In this document: in pieces, positions 18,287 to 27,460 of the stretch | Position numbering within the stretch: position 1 is the first letter of the stretch | Layout: each line of letters begins with the position of its first letter | Assembly (NCBI GenBank): GCA_049604415.1 | Contig: JBMYTN010000019.1 | Location: 12,815 to 76,814, forward strand | From: JBMYTN01 sp049604415 | Lineage (GTDB): Bacteria; Pseudomonadota; Alphaproteobacteria; Rhodospirillales; Rhodospirillaceae | DNA: 64,000 nt | Direction of reading: 5' to 3' | Position numbers and translations under genes: made by a program | Notes under the pieces: generated by a model | Databases searched by the model: none | What the model was told of the DNA's origin: nothing | The model's input: the letters and a program-made list of their open reading frames with translations, nothing else

Positions 18287-18706
18287 ATGCTGATTTCTCC
18301 AGCCTATGCCCAATCTGCGGGCGGGGGCGGAATGGGCGGCTTTGAAGCTTTTCTGCCGCTGATTCTGATTTTTGTGATCTTCTATTTCCTGCTGATCCGT
18401 CCGCAGCAACGGAAGATGAAAGAACACCGCGCGATGTTGGAAGCGGTGCGCCGTGGTGACCGGATTGTGACCAATGGCGGGCTGATTGGCACGGTTACCA
18501 AAGTCCAAGACAATGGTGAGCTGGTGGTGGAAATCGCCGAGGGCGTCAAGGTGAAGGTCCTGCGCGACATGCTGGCCAATGTGCTCTCCAAGTCCGAGCC
18601 TGCGCCGTCAGATGCTGCCAATGATGACGGCAAAGGCGGTGAGTCCTCTGAGAACGCTTCGGCGGGCTCCAAGCTCAAAGGCTTGTTTGGCGGCGGCAAA
18701 AAGTAA
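18287..18706 (+). CDS. yajC: preprotein translocase auxiliary subunit YajC
   Basis: A 139-residue protein with one membrane helix (~20-40) followed by IRPQQRKMKEH, the family signature, and a cytoplasmic beta domain (GDRIVTNGGLIGTV). YajC joins SecDF-YidC at the Sec translocon. A Lys/Ser/Gly tail follows. It precedes secD in the same orientation with 178 bp between. Confidence 0.95.
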   Translation: MLISPAYAQSAGGGGMGGFEAFLPLILIFVIFYFLLIRPQQRKMKEHRAMLEAVRRGDRIVTNGGLIGTVTKVQDNGELVVEIAEGVKVKVLRDMLANVLSKSEPAPSDAANDDGKGGESSENASAGSKLKGLFGGGKK

Positions 18707-18723
18707 CGCCGAAACACGCGATC

Positions 18724-18751
18724 CGGCCCGATGCCCGCTCGTATCGGGCCG
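18724..18751 (+). terminator. hairpin between yajC and secD
   Basis: A perfect 9-bp stem CGGCCCGAT / ATCGGGCCG with a 10-base loop, followed by a pyrimidine-rich tract. It could be a weak terminator or attenuator controlling the ratio of YajC to SecDF. Confidence 0.4.
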
Positions 18752-18884
18752 ATCCCTTCCTGTTTTCTAAGATCCACCCTGTTCCCAGACCGTCCATCTG
18801 CGCAGAAAGTCGCCCTGTTGGCGCTTTCGCCCCGGATCGTTTGTGACCAAGGTCGGATCGCTCCCCACTTCCGGAGCCTTTTCC

Positions 18885-20453
18885 ATGAGCCTGCGGTACG
18901 GTCTTTGGAAATCCCTTTTGGTGCTGGCCTGCGTGATGGCCGGGATCGTCTTCAGTATGCCCAATCTGATCCGGGACCAGGCGGCGAATTTGCCCGATTG
19001 GTTGCAGCCGGTCACCTTGGGGCTGGATCTGCAAGGCGGGTCTTACTTGCTGCTGCAGGTCGAGTCCGAGGCGGTCTTGGCCGAGAACCTGGAGTCCTTG
19101 GTTGAAAGCGCGCGGACGTCCCTGCGTCAGGAGCGGATCCGTTACCTTGATCTGGGCGTTACGGGCCAATCCGTCACCGTGACCATTCCCCAAGAAGCCC
19201 AGCAAGCCGATGCCTTGCGGCTGCTGCGGGATTTGGATCCCCAAGCCATTGTGGAAACGGTCGGCAGCAGCGGTTATCGGATTTCCTATTCCGAAGAAGC
19301 CGTGCTGGAGCGCCGCCTGCAAGCGGTTCAGCAATCCATTGAAATTGTTCGGCGACGGGTCGACGAAACCGGGACCCGGGAGCCGACCATTCAGCGTCAG
19401 GGCCAGGACCGGATCATTGTCGAACTGCCCGGTGTTGATGATCCGGACCGGATCAAGGCTCTGATCGGCCGGACCGCAAAACTGACCTTCCATCTGCTCG
19501 ACACCTCCGTGTCTCCGGAAGATGCGGAGCGCAACCGGATCCCGCCCGCTTCGCGGAAGCTGTTTAGCGCTGATCGCGGCACCCCGGGGGAGCCGGACTA
19601 TTATGTGGTCCGCAAGCGGGTTGAGGTTGGCGGAGATCGCTTGACCAATGCCCAGCCAACCTTCCAAGATGGACAACCGGTGGTCAGTTTCGCCTTTGAC
19701 ACCGCCGGGGGCCGCCGCTTTGCCCAGGCGACCACGGAGAATGTCAATGGCTTCCTGGCCATTGTACTGGACAATGAGGTCATCAGCGCGCCGCGGATCC
19801 GAGAACCGATTGTTGGCGGCAGCGGTATTATTTCCGGGTCTTTTACGGTCCAAGGCGCTCAGGATTTGGCTTTGCTGCTGCGGGCCGGGGCTCTGCCGGC
19901 ACCGCTGACCGTATTGGAAGAGCGTACCGTGGGCCCGGGCTTGGGGGCCGACAGCATCGCGGCCGGTGAAATTGCCACGGTGGTCGGTGGCATCGCCGTG
20001 GTGGTGTTCATGGTCGCGTCCTATGGCCTGTTTGGGGTGTTTGCCAATATCGCTCTGGCGGCCAATGTGGCGATGATGATTGGGGCTTTGTCCGGTTTGG
20101 GGGCGACATTGACCCTACCGGGCATTGCCGGGATCGTCTTGACCATCGGCATGGCGGTGGATGCCAATGTGCTGATCTTTGAGCGGATCCGTGAAGAGGT
20201 GCGCAATGGACGCTCGGTGATCAATTCGGTGCAGACTGGGTTCCAGAGCGCCTTTTCCGCCATTTTGGACGCCAATCTGACCACCTTGATTGCCGCAGGT
20301 CTGCTGTATTACTTCGGCTCCGGCCCGGTGAAAGGCTTCGCGGTCACTTTGGGCATTGGCATCATCACCTCGATGTTCACCGCTTTGTTGGTGACCCGCT
20401 TCATTGTCGGGCTGTGGGTCATCCGCAGCCGTCCGGCGCAACTTCCTCTGTAA
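18885..20453 (+). CDS. secD: protein translocase subunit SecD
   Basis: A 522-residue RND-fold membrane protein of the Sec machinery. It has an N-terminal helix, a large periplasmic domain with DLQGGSYLL (motif D1) near the start, and five C-terminal membrane helices containing GMAVDANVLIFERIREE (motif with the proton-path Asp). SecDF uses the proton-motive force to pull exported chains. The ATG at 18885 is preferred to an upstream GTG at 18843 because it directly precedes the first helix. secF follows after 135 bp. Confidence 0.96.
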   Translation: MSLRYGLWKSLLVLACVMAGIVFSMPNLIRDQAANLPDWLQPVTLGLDLQGGSYLLLQVESEAVLAENLESLVESARTSLRQERIRYLDLGVTGQSVTVTIPQEAQQADALRLLRDLDPQAIVETVGSSGYRISYSEEAVLERRLQAVQQSIEIVRRRVDETGTREPTIQRQGQDRIIVELPGVDDPDRIKALIGRTAKLTFHLLDTSVSPEDAERNRIPPASRKLFSADRGTPGEPDYYVVRKRVEVGGDRLTNAQPTFQDGQPVVSFAFDTAGGRRFAQATTENVNGFLAIVLDNEVISAPRIREPIVGGSGIISGSFTVQGAQDLALLLRAGALPAPLTVLEERTVGPGLGADSIAAGEIATVVGGIAVVVFMVASYGLFGVFANIALAANVAMMIGALSGLGATLTLPGIAGIVLTIGMAVDANVLIFERIREEVRNGRSVINSVQTGFQSAFSAILDANLTTLIAAGLLYYFGSGPVKGFAVTLGIGIITSMFTALLVTRFIVGLWVIRSRPAQLPL

Positions 20454-20588
20454 GGAGGTCCCGCAGCAGACGGTTTTTCTGGGTCAGGGTGGCTTAGCGC
20501 GCCAGACAGGCACGCCGCCATGCTCTCCAGAATAACCAGCTTCCCTCCGAAGGTTAACGCTGTTGCTGATTGACGAAGGCTGTTCCTG

Positions 20589-21686
20589 ATGCTCCGTCCT
20601 GTGAAATTTGTCCCGGAAAACACCTCGATCGACTTTATCAGCCTGCGCAAACTGGCCTTGATCGCTTCAGCGGTGTTCCTGGTCGTTTGTTTGGCATCCA
20701 CCATGGTGCGCGGGCTGAATTTTGGCATCGACTTCACAGGTGGGATCCTGATCGAGCTGCGTACGCCGGAGGCGGTTGAAAATATTGCGACCTACCGTGC
20801 CGAATTGAACGGTCTGGGGCTTGGGGACATTGCGCTGACCACCTTTGGTGACGAAAACCGGGATCTTGTTGTCCGGGTGCAAGAGCAGCCCGGGGGCGAA
20901 GAGGCCAATTTGCAGGCGCTGGATGAGGTCAAAGCGGTGTTCGGCGATGGGGTGGATTATCGCCGTATTGAGCTGGTCGGGCCGAAGGTGGGCGACGAGC
21001 TGGTCGAGGCGGGGATCTGGGCCGTTTCCTTGGCCTTGCTGGCCATCGCGGCCTACATCTGGTTCCGGTTTGAATGGCAATATGCCCTGGGTGGTATTAT
21101 TGCCCTGACCCACGATATGGTCGCCACCATCGGGCTCTATTCCATCTTGCAATTGGATTTTGACCTGACCTCGGTGGCGGCGTTGCTCACGGTGGCGGGC
21201 TATTCCATCAACGATACGGTCGTGGTGTTTGACCGTGTGCGGGAGGAATTGCGCCGCTATAAGAAATTGACTTTGGGTCAGGTGGTGAACATCGCCATCA
21301 ACAAGACCCTGTCCCGGACTTTGCTGACCTCCATCACCACCATGCTGGCTGTTGCCTGCCTGTTCCTGTTGGGCGGAGAGGTGTTGCGGGGCTTCAGCTT
21401 GACCATTATGTGGGGGGTGATCGTCGGGACCTATTCGACGCTGTTCGTTGCGGTGCCGATGCTGGTCTGGTTCGATCTGCGTCGCAGCGGTGATGATGGC
21501 GACGATGAGGATGAAGACAACAAAGACGATGGCCTTCTGCGGGAAGACACCAGCGGCTTTGTTCCGTCCAGCACTGCGGATGAAGACGAGGAAGAAGACA
21601 AGGCTTTGGCCAAGGCGGCCTTGGAGGCTGGAGAGCCCGATGCGCCGCGTAAGCCCAAGCGCCGGAAAATGAAAGGCCGCCGGTAA
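20589..21686 (+). CDS. secF: protein translocase subunit SecF
   Basis: A 365-residue partner of SecD. The N-terminal part contains FGIDFTGGILIELR (motif) and the C-terminal bundle has YSINDTVVVFDRVREELRR. The last ~60 residues form an acidic and then basic cytoplasmic tail (runs of Asp/Glu followed by KPKRRKMKGRR), longer than in E. coli SecF. The secD-secF gap of 135 bp is unusually large and holds no gene. Confidence 0.96.
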   Translation: MLRPVKFVPENTSIDFISLRKLALIASAVFLVVCLASTMVRGLNFGIDFTGGILIELRTPEAVENIATYRAELNGLGLGDIALTTFGDENRDLVVRVQEQPGGEEANLQALDEVKAVFGDGVDYRRIELVGPKVGDELVEAGIWAVSLALLAIAAYIWFRFEWQYALGGIIALTHDMVATIGLYSILQLDFDLTSVAALLTVAGYSINDTVVVFDRVREELRRYKKLTLGQVVNIAINKTLSRTLLTSITTMLAVACLFLLGGEVLRGFSLTIMWGVIVGTYSTLFVAVPMLVWFDLRRSGDDGDDEDEDNKDDGLLREDTSGFVPSSTADEDEEEDKALAKAALEAGEPDAPRKPKRRKMKGRR

Positions 21687-21750
21687 GGCTCTTGGGGCCA
21701 GACCGAAACAGCCAAAACCGATTGCCGAACGAACCGGAGAGGATCCAAAC

Positions 21751-22131
21751 ATGCAGGTCACGCCCGATGCGCCAACCAACCGGATGGTGGTGGAAGGCTA
21801 TGGCGATGGCAGTTTTCGGATCTCCGGACAGCAGCATCCGGGCTCGGTGCTGGTGCTTCCCGAACATGTTGAACCTTGGGCACCCCCAGGCGACTTCTCT
21901 GACCTCACGCCAGAGCATTTTGCCGCTGTGATGGCCGAAGCAGATCAGATCGATATCCTTTTGGTGGGATGCGGCCAACATATGGCCTTGATCCCGAAAG
22001 CGGTGCGCGAGGCCCTGTTGGCCGTCGATGTGGTCCCGGAACCGATGACCACCGCAGCTGCCTGCCGAACATTCAATGTCTTGGCCTTGGAAGGTCGGCG
22101 CATCGCCGCCGTTTTAGTTGAATCGCCCTGA
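21751..22131 (+). CDS. Mth938-domain protein (NDUFAF3-like)
   Basis: A 126-residue protein of the Mth938/DUF498 family. The core strand pattern ILLVGCGQHMALIPKAVREA and the C-terminal MTTAAACRTFNVLALEGRRI are characteristic. The mitochondrial relative NDUFAF3 assists respiratory complex I assembly, and the neighbourhood with secDF is conserved. A role in complex I biogenesis here is inference. In related genomes I expect the NDUFAF6-like gene directly downstream; here it is 5.3 kb away at 27461. Confidence 0.85.
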   Translation: MQVTPDAPTNRMVVEGYGDGSFRISGQQHPGSVLVLPEHVEPWAPPGDFSDLTPEHFAAVMAEADQIDILLVGCGQHMALIPKAVREALLAVDVVPEPMTTAAACRTFNVLALEGRRIAAVLVESP

Positions 22132-22172
22132 ATGGGGTGTGATGCCAAACGGAACGCGTTGATTTGACTCAT

Positions 22173-22448
22173 TAGAGTCCTGTCCGATCAAATAGGGTCA
22201 ATTCTGTTTCGCGATTGGGGTGTGCGATCCAGTGGTCAGTCGGTCGCGGAGCGATGCCAATGCATCGGTCAAGACCGAGTTTCCGCTGGGCGTCCCCCAA
22301 TCGGAAACCCTGCGGGACGGGTGCATTTGCGCCAATTCCAGCGCAAAAGCCCTTGTCCGTATCTACGGATATGGCCTGCGGACTTCTGCTTGATCTTGTC
22401 ACAAATGCACTCCGTCAGAATGGTTCTATTTGTTCGGACAGGGCTCTA
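22173..22448. mobile_element. MITE-like element, family 'GAGCCCTGTCCGA'
   Basis: About 276 bp bounded by imperfect inverted repeats of ~36 bp. The left end reads TAGAGTCCTGTCCGATCAAA and the right end, reversed, TAGAGCCCTGTCCGAACAAA. Both start with TA, which could be the target duplication. No transposase is encoded; the ORFs inside simply read out through the ends, giving proteins ending in RTGL. A collapsed relative lies at 25853-25882. The ends resemble IS5/IS630-group termini, but I cannot assign the parent IS. Confidence 0.65.
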
Positions 22449-22534
22449 GTTAACGGGTGTCGCCCGGACTCCATTTCGGTAGAGAATCTTTATCCCGTTA
22501 CATCTTTCCCAAATCGGCGTTTTGCCCGGCCTGC

Positions 22535-22550
22535 AACTACATATGTAGTT
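22535..22550. promoter_or_regulatory. 16-bp perfect palindrome, BlaI/CopY-operator-like
   Basis: AACTACATATGTAGTT is a perfect dyad containing TACA-N2-TGTA, the core of BlaI/MecI/CopY-type operators. It lies between the MITE and the 3' end of the RND pump gene, so it is not upstream of any gene I can see. It could be a relic of a lost regulator gene. Confidence 0.35.
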
Positions 22551-22603
22551 AGAGGTGCGGGCGTGCTGTGTTGTTTTGCCCGGAAGGTCGCGGATTTGAC
22601 GGT

Positions 22604-22635
22604 AAAAAAGGCTTCCCCGGTCCGGGGAAGCCTTT
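22604..22635 (-). terminator. rho-independent terminator of the RND efflux genes
   Basis: A 14-bp perfect stem (AAAGGCTTCCCCGG and its complement) located 39 bp after the pump stop. Read on the minus strand it is followed by a run of T. Confidence 0.8.
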
Positions 22636-22673
22636 GTAATGATGAGAGATTTCCTGATTTCGGTACGGCTTGG

Positions 22674-25600
22674 TCAGGCCGCTTCCGGTTCCGGGGTAGC
22701 CGGGGCCTTCCGCCCCCGGACCAAGCCCCGGATGGTGACATAGAACACCGGGGTGAACAACAAACCAAAGACCGTGACCCCCAACATGCCGAAAAACACC
22801 GCTGTGCCAAGGGCTTGACGCATTTCGGCGCCAGCGCCTTGGGCGATCATCAACGGCACAACGCCTAAGATGAAGGCAAAGGAGGTCATCAGGATCGGCC
22901 GCAGGCGCAGGTGACAGGCCTCGACCGCAGCATCGATCGCCGACCGGCCTTTGGCTTCGATGTCCCGGGCAAATTCGACGATCAAAATGGCGTTCTTTGA
23001 GGCCAAGCCGACCAAAACCACAAAGCCGATTTGGGTCAGAATATTGTTGTCCATGCCCCGGAGCATGACCCCGGCAATGGCAGAGAGCAGGCACATCGGC
23101 ACAATGAGGATCACCGCCAAGGGCAAGGACCAGCTTTCATACAACGCCGCCAGGGTCAGGAAGACGAACAAGACACAGAGCGGGAAGATATACAGCGCTG
23201 CATCACCTTGGTTTTTTTCCTGATAGGCCAGGTCGGTCCATTCATAGGAGATGCCATAGGGCAGGATCTCTGCCGCCAAGGCTTCCATGGTGGCAATGGC
23301 TTGGCCGGAACTGACCCCGGGCAAGGTGGAGCCCTGCAGCTCCGCAGCCCGATACAGGTTGAACCGGGGCACCCGGTCCGGACCAGCGGTTTCCTGAATG
23401 CTTAGCAAAGACCCCAAGGGCACCATCTGCCCATCCGCATTGCGGGTGCGCAAGGTGGTGATGTTGTCCTCCGTCAGTCGGAATGGCGCGTCGGCTTGCG
23501 CTGTCACCCGATAAGTCCGGCCGAACTGGTTGAAATCATTGACATAGGACGACCCCAGAAAGACCTCCAAGGTCTCAAACACATTGGAGACCGGAACACC
23601 CAGCATCTGCGCCTTGGTTCGATCGACCTCCAGGAACAATTGCGGTGTGTTGGCCTGGAAAGGCGAAAACATTCCGACCAAACCGGGCTGTTGATAGGCT
23701 GCGCCGATCAATTGCCATGTGGCCTGTTCCAACACAGCGGTGCCGCGCCCCAGGCGATCCTGGACGAACATTTTGAAGCCGCCTCCAGTGCCAAGCCCGG
23801 GAACCGGAGGCGGCGGGATGGCAATGATGAAGGCATCTTCAATGGCGGCCATGCGCCCCCGGATGTCGCCCAGGATCTCTTCTGCGGATCGGGACCGCTC
23901 GGCAAAGGGCGGCATGGTGACAAAAATCGCCCCGGCATTGGTGGCATTGGTGAAGGTAGCCCCGGAAAAACCGGTAAAGGTGGCCGTTGCCGCGACGTCC
24001 TCGACCTCTAAGATCATCTGTTCGGCCTTGCGGATCACCGCATCGGTGCGGTTCAAGGCCGATCCGGCGGGCAATTGCACCGCGACAATCAAGTAGCCCT
24101 GATCCTGGGGCGGGATAAATCCGGTCGGGACGGCCCGGAAGGCAAACAGGGTTAAGGCAATCAGCCCGCCATAGGCCAGCAACACCACCCACCGCATTTT
24201 CGGACCCGCCAACCACCGCACCAGGGTGGCATAGCCCTCACTCAGGCGGTCAAAGCCCGCATTGAAGACATCAAACCCCCGTTGCAGGATGTCGCGCTTC
24301 TCTTTGGCGCTGTGGGGTTTGATCAGCAAGGCGGTCAGGGCCGGGGACAGGGTCAAAGACACCAGCACCGAGATCACCGTGGCCACGGCAATGGTCAGGG
24401 CGAATTGGCGATAGAACTGCCCGGTGATGCCCTCCAGAAAGGCTGTCGGCACAAACACGGCGGCCAACACCAAGCCGGTTGATATCACCGCGCCGCCAAC
24501 CTCGCTCATGGTGACATAGACTGCTTGCAAGGGTTTCATGCCCTCGCGCACATGGCGCTCAACATTTTCGACCACGACGATGGCGTCATCGACCACAATG
24601 CCGATGGCCAGTACCAAACCAAACAAAGTCAAGGTGTTGATGGAAAAGCCAAAAGCCTGCATGACGGCGAAGGAGCCGATCAAGGACACTGGAATGGCGA
24701 TGATCGGAATGATCGAGGCCCGCCAAGTCTGCAGGAACACCAACACCACCAACACCACCAGCACCACGGCTTCGAAAATGGTGTCGATCACAGCATCAAT
24801 GCTTTGGGCGATATATTCGGTGGGGTTGTAGACGATGTCATAGGCCAGACCCTGAGGGAACTGTTCGGACAGCTCGGCCATGGTGTCTTGGATTGCGGCT
24901 GCGGTGTCCAGGGCATTGGAGCCCGGCTGCTGATTGATCAGGATCACCGCCGCATTCTGGCCGGACAGGTAACCTCGGGTGACGTAATCCTGCGCCCCCA
25001 ATTCGATCCGACCGATATCCGCCAAGCGCGTCAACGCCCCGTCTGCGCCGGTTTTGACCACGACTTCGGCGAAGTCTTCCTCGGAAATTAAGCGTCCCTT
25101 CAGCTGCAAAGAGGTCTGAAACGCACTTAGCGCGGCAGAGCCTTCCAAGGGATCTTGGCTGAGGGCCCCACCGGCGACCTGGACGTTTTGGGCATGCAAG
25201 GCGGCGACCACATCACCGGCGGTCAGATCCAAGGCCGCCATGCGCTCCGGATCCAGCCAAATCCGCATGGCATATTCACTGCCGCCAAAGATCTGGATAT
25301 TGCCGACCCCATCAATCCGGGCTAGCCGGTCCTTGACCTGCAAGAAAGCGTAATTGGCGATATAGAGCTGATCCAGGCTGTCATCGGGGGACAGCATATG
25401 GACCACCATCAGGATATTGGGGGAGTTTTTCCGGGTGGAGATGCCCAAGCGCCGAACCGGCTCCGGCAGGCGGGGTTCGGCCAGGGAAACCCGGTTCTGG
25501 ACCAGAACCTGGGCTTCGTCGAGATCCGTACCCAGCTCAAAGGTCACCGTAATGCTCACCGTCCCATCCGAGGTGGATTGGGAGGTCATATAGAGCATGT

Positions 25601-25826
25601 TTTCGACGCCATTGATTTCCTGTTCCAGGGGAGCAGCGACCGTATCGGCCACCACATCCGCATTGGCACCGGGATATTGTGCGGTCACGGAAATGGTCGG
25701 CGGGACGACCTCAGGATATTGCGCGACTGGCAGAACCAGATAGGAAATCGCTCCGACCACCATCAGCAGGATCGAGAGCACCGAGGCAAAGACCGGGCGG
25801 TCAGCAAAAAACTGTCCGAGTTTCAT
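22674..25826 (-). CDS. RND efflux pump, inner-membrane permease (HAE1 family)
   Basis: A 1050-residue AcrB/MexB-type trimeric proton-driven exporter of hydrophobic compounds, of normal family length. Twelve membrane helices and two large periplasmic loops are expected. GIVVDDAIVVVENVERH in TM4 carries the paired Asp of the proton relay, and the N-terminus FFADRPVFASVLSILLMVVG is typical. The second-half motif LVGLASKNAILIVEFARD is also seen. The start is ATG at 25826; a GTG one codon earlier is possible. It is transcribed after the adaptor gene. No TolC-type channel or regulator is next to it, so it probably shares an outer-membrane factor encoded elsewhere. Confidence 0.95.
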   Translation of the reverse strand: MKLGQFFADRPVFASVLSILLMVVGAISYLVLPVAQYPEVVPPTISVTAQYPGANADVVADTVAAPLEQEINGVENMLYMTSQSTSDGTVSITVTFELGTDLDEAQVLVQNRVSLAEPRLPEPVRRLGISTRKNSPNILMVVHMLSPDDSLDQLYIANYAFLQVKDRLARIDGVGNIQIFGGSEYAMRIWLDPERMAALDLTAGDVVAALHAQNVQVAGGALSQDPLEGSAALSAFQTSLQLKGRLISEEDFAEVVVKTGADGALTRLADIGRIELGAQDYVTRGYLSGQNAAVILINQQPGSNALDTAAAIQDTMAELSEQFPQGLAYDIVYNPTEYIAQSIDAVIDTIFEAVVLVVLVVLVFLQTWRASIIPIIAIPVSLIGSFAVMQAFGFSINTLTLFGLVLAIGIVVDDAIVVVENVERHVREGMKPLQAVYVTMSEVGGAVISTGLVLAAVFVPTAFLEGITGQFYRQFALTIAVATVISVLVSLTLSPALTALLIKPHSAKEKRDILQRGFDVFNAGFDRLSEGYATLVRWLAGPKMRWVVLLAYGGLIALTLFAFRAVPTGFIPPQDQGYLIVAVQLPAGSALNRTDAVIRKAEQMILEVEDVAATATFTGFSGATFTNATNAGAIFVTMPPFAERSRSAEEILGDIRGRMAAIEDAFIIAIPPPPVPGLGTGGGFKMFVQDRLGRGTAVLEQATWQLIGAAYQQPGLVGMFSPFQANTPQLFLEVDRTKAQMLGVPVSNVFETLEVFLGSSYVNDFNQFGRTYRVTAQADAPFRLTEDNITTLRTRNADGQMVPLGSLLSIQETAGPDRVPRFNLYRAAELQGSTLPGVSSGQAIATMEALAAEILPYGISYEWTDLAYQEKNQGDAALYIFPLCVLFVFLTLAALYESWSLPLAVILIVPMCLLSAIAGVMLRGMDNNILTQIGFVVLVGLASKNAILIVEFARDIEAKGRSAIDAAVEACHLRLRPILMTSFAFILGVVPLMIAQGAGAEMRQALGTAVFFGMLGVTVFGLLFTPVFYVTIRGLVRGRKAPATPEPEAA

Positions 25827-25852
25827 CACAAATGTTCCTGTGCCTTAAGCGT

Positions 25853-25882
25853 TAGAGCCCTGATAGGTCGAACAGGGCTCTA
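25853..25882. repeat. 30-bp collapsed repeat/hairpin overlapping the adaptor stop codon
   Basis: TAGAGCCCTG, ten unpaired bases, then CAGGGCTCTA: a perfect 10-bp stem flanked by TA. Its sequence matches both ends of the element at 22173-22448, as if the interior had been lost. It supplies the TAG stop of the adaptor gene and sits between adaptor and pump, where it may lower pump expression. Confidence 0.6.
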
Positions 25883-27097
25883 GCCATTGCCTTGGCCAAA
25901 GCCGTCGGGAAGGGTGATCGGGCTATCCTGCGGCGTCACCGGCGATCCGGGCCGGACTCGCAACAGTCCGTTCACGACAACACGGTCCTCGGGTGCCAGA
26001 CCGTCTTCAATGACCCGGAAGCCTTCGATCAGGCGGCCCAAGCGCACCGGGCGGATCTGGGCAATATTTTCGCCATCCAGCACATAGACAAAGCGGCGGC
26101 TCTGGTCCGCGCCAATAGCCCCTTCCGGCAGCAGCATCACGCTTTCGGTGTCCTGGGCCAGCAAACGGATCCGGGCAAACAGGCCCGGCAAAAACAAACC
26201 GTCCTTGTTATCCAGCACCGCCCGACCCGAAATCGTTCCGGTGCCCCGGTCGATCCGGTTGTCAATGAAGTCCATTTTGCCCTGATGGCCAAAGCGGTCC
26301 TCATCGGCCAGTTTGACCAGAACGGGGACCGTGGCCGGATCCGGATTGGCCCCCCGATCCCGGCGGAAGGTCAAATAGGTGCTGTCCTCAGCGGTGAAAT
26401 AGAGGTGGATCGGATCCTGGGAGACAATGGAGGTCAGCAAGGTCGCTTCAGCGGTCCCGCCGCTGATCAAATTGCCGACATCCACCAGGGTCCGGGAGAT
26501 CCGACCGGAAATCGGTGCGGTGATCCGGGTGAAATCCAGGTTCAATTGAGCTTCCCGGACATCGGCTTCCGCACTGGCCAATCCGGCTGAGGCGATCAAA
26601 TCTTCCTGGATCCGCGTATCCAGCTCCTGCTGGCTGACCGTATTGCGCGCGCGCAGGGTTCTGGCCCGTTCCCGCTCGGTGGCGGCAAAATCGGCCCGGG
26701 CTTGGGCGGTGCGTAAATTGGCTTCCGCCCGGGTTAAGGCAATCTCAAAGGGCCGCGGGTCGACTATGAACAACAGGCTGCCAGCCTCGACCACCTCGCC
26801 ATCGGTGAAGTGGACGCTTTCCACATAGCCTCCGACCCGTGCCCGAACCTCAACGGTCTCCACAGCCTCGAACCGCCCGGTATATTCCACCCAGTCCAGC
26901 ACGTCATAGCTCAGCGGGTTGGCCACACTGACGGGGGGAGGGCCTTGTTGGGCCGAAGCCGGTGTGGGCGTGAGCGAGAGCGCTCCTCCCGCAATGGCAA
27001 GAGCACCGAGAGCGGCGAGGGCGTTTTTGGTCACCCAGCCCGTAAGGCTTTTCTGAGCGGTGGGAAGAGGACGGGTGGAGAGAGAGGACAGAGTCAT
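25880..27097 (-). CDS. RND efflux periplasmic adaptor (membrane fusion protein)
   Basis: A 405-residue AcrA/MexA-type adaptor. A Sec signal peptide ends near TPASAQQ (about residue 50); no lipobox is seen, so it is anchored differently from AcrA. The lipoyl/barrel motif GRFEAVETVEVRARVGGYVE and the hairpin region with TRAEANLRTAQARADFAATE are typical of the HlyD/MFP family. ATG at 27097 is preferred to a TTG five codons upstream. The stop codon lies inside the small repeat at 25853-25882. It should form one transcript with the pump. Confidence 0.92.
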   Translation of the reverse strand: MTLSSLSTRPLPTAQKSLTGWVTKNALAALGALAIAGGALSLTPTPASAQQGPPPVSVANPLSYDVLDWVEYTGRFEAVETVEVRARVGGYVESVHFTDGEVVEAGSLLFIVDPRPFEIALTRAEANLRTAQARADFAATERERARTLRARNTVSQQELDTRIQEDLIASAGLASAEADVREAQLNLDFTRITAPISGRISRTLVDVGNLISGGTAEATLLTSIVSQDPIHLYFTAEDSTYLTFRRDRGANPDPATVPVLVKLADEDRFGHQGKMDFIDNRIDRGTGTISGRAVLDNKDGLFLPGLFARIRLLAQDTESVMLLPEGAIGADQSRRFVYVLDGENIAQIRPVRLGRLIEGFRVIEDGLAPEDRVVVNGLLRVRPGSPVTPQDSPITLPDGFGQGNG

Positions 27098-27460
27098 CGC
27101 TTCAAATTCCAATCGGTATTTTAATGCTATTCGGTTTGTTAAGTCATGGTATCGGGTCTGAAATCGATCCGGTCAACGGGCGCATTCAAATGTGATCGAT
27201 CTCAGGAGGTTCTGCGACACTTCCGCCACAGAACCGAGGGTTGGAAACCTGGGTCACTGAACCACATTATCGCGACAAATAACAGGTTAGGCGCGAAGGC
27301 CTAGGGCTGATTTCACCTATTTGTCGTTGTCGGGTCCAACTGATGGTTTGCTCGCGCATTCTCTGGTGCCACTGGTTGGAGGATTTCCGGTTTGGCGTTT
27401 TGTTGGCGCCGATTTGCTCCCATCTGTCCATTACCAGCACAGGACAAAAAGGACTCCAGC
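27098..27460. promoter_or_regulatory. intergenic region with putative promoter of the efflux genes
   Basis: This 363-bp divergent gap has no gene. On the minus strand a candidate promoter is TTGACC (27176-27171) and GATACC (27153-27148) with a 17-bp spacer, about 50 bp before the adaptor ATG. Direct repeats ACCGAAT and ACCGATT lie nearer the start and could be a regulator site. The plus-strand promoter of the next gene is not obvious. Confidence 0.35.

Noticed and set aside
22172..22402. Minus-strand 76-codon ORF inside the repeat element, ending LFDRTGL
   Set aside because: The C-terminus is just the translation of the inverted repeat; other ORFs leaving the same repeats end alike. No transposase motif is seen.
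22215..22868. 217-codon plus-strand ORF between the Mth938 gene and the efflux pump
   Set aside because: It crosses the repeat element, the terminator and the 3' end of the pump gene in antisense, and its sequence has no family pattern.
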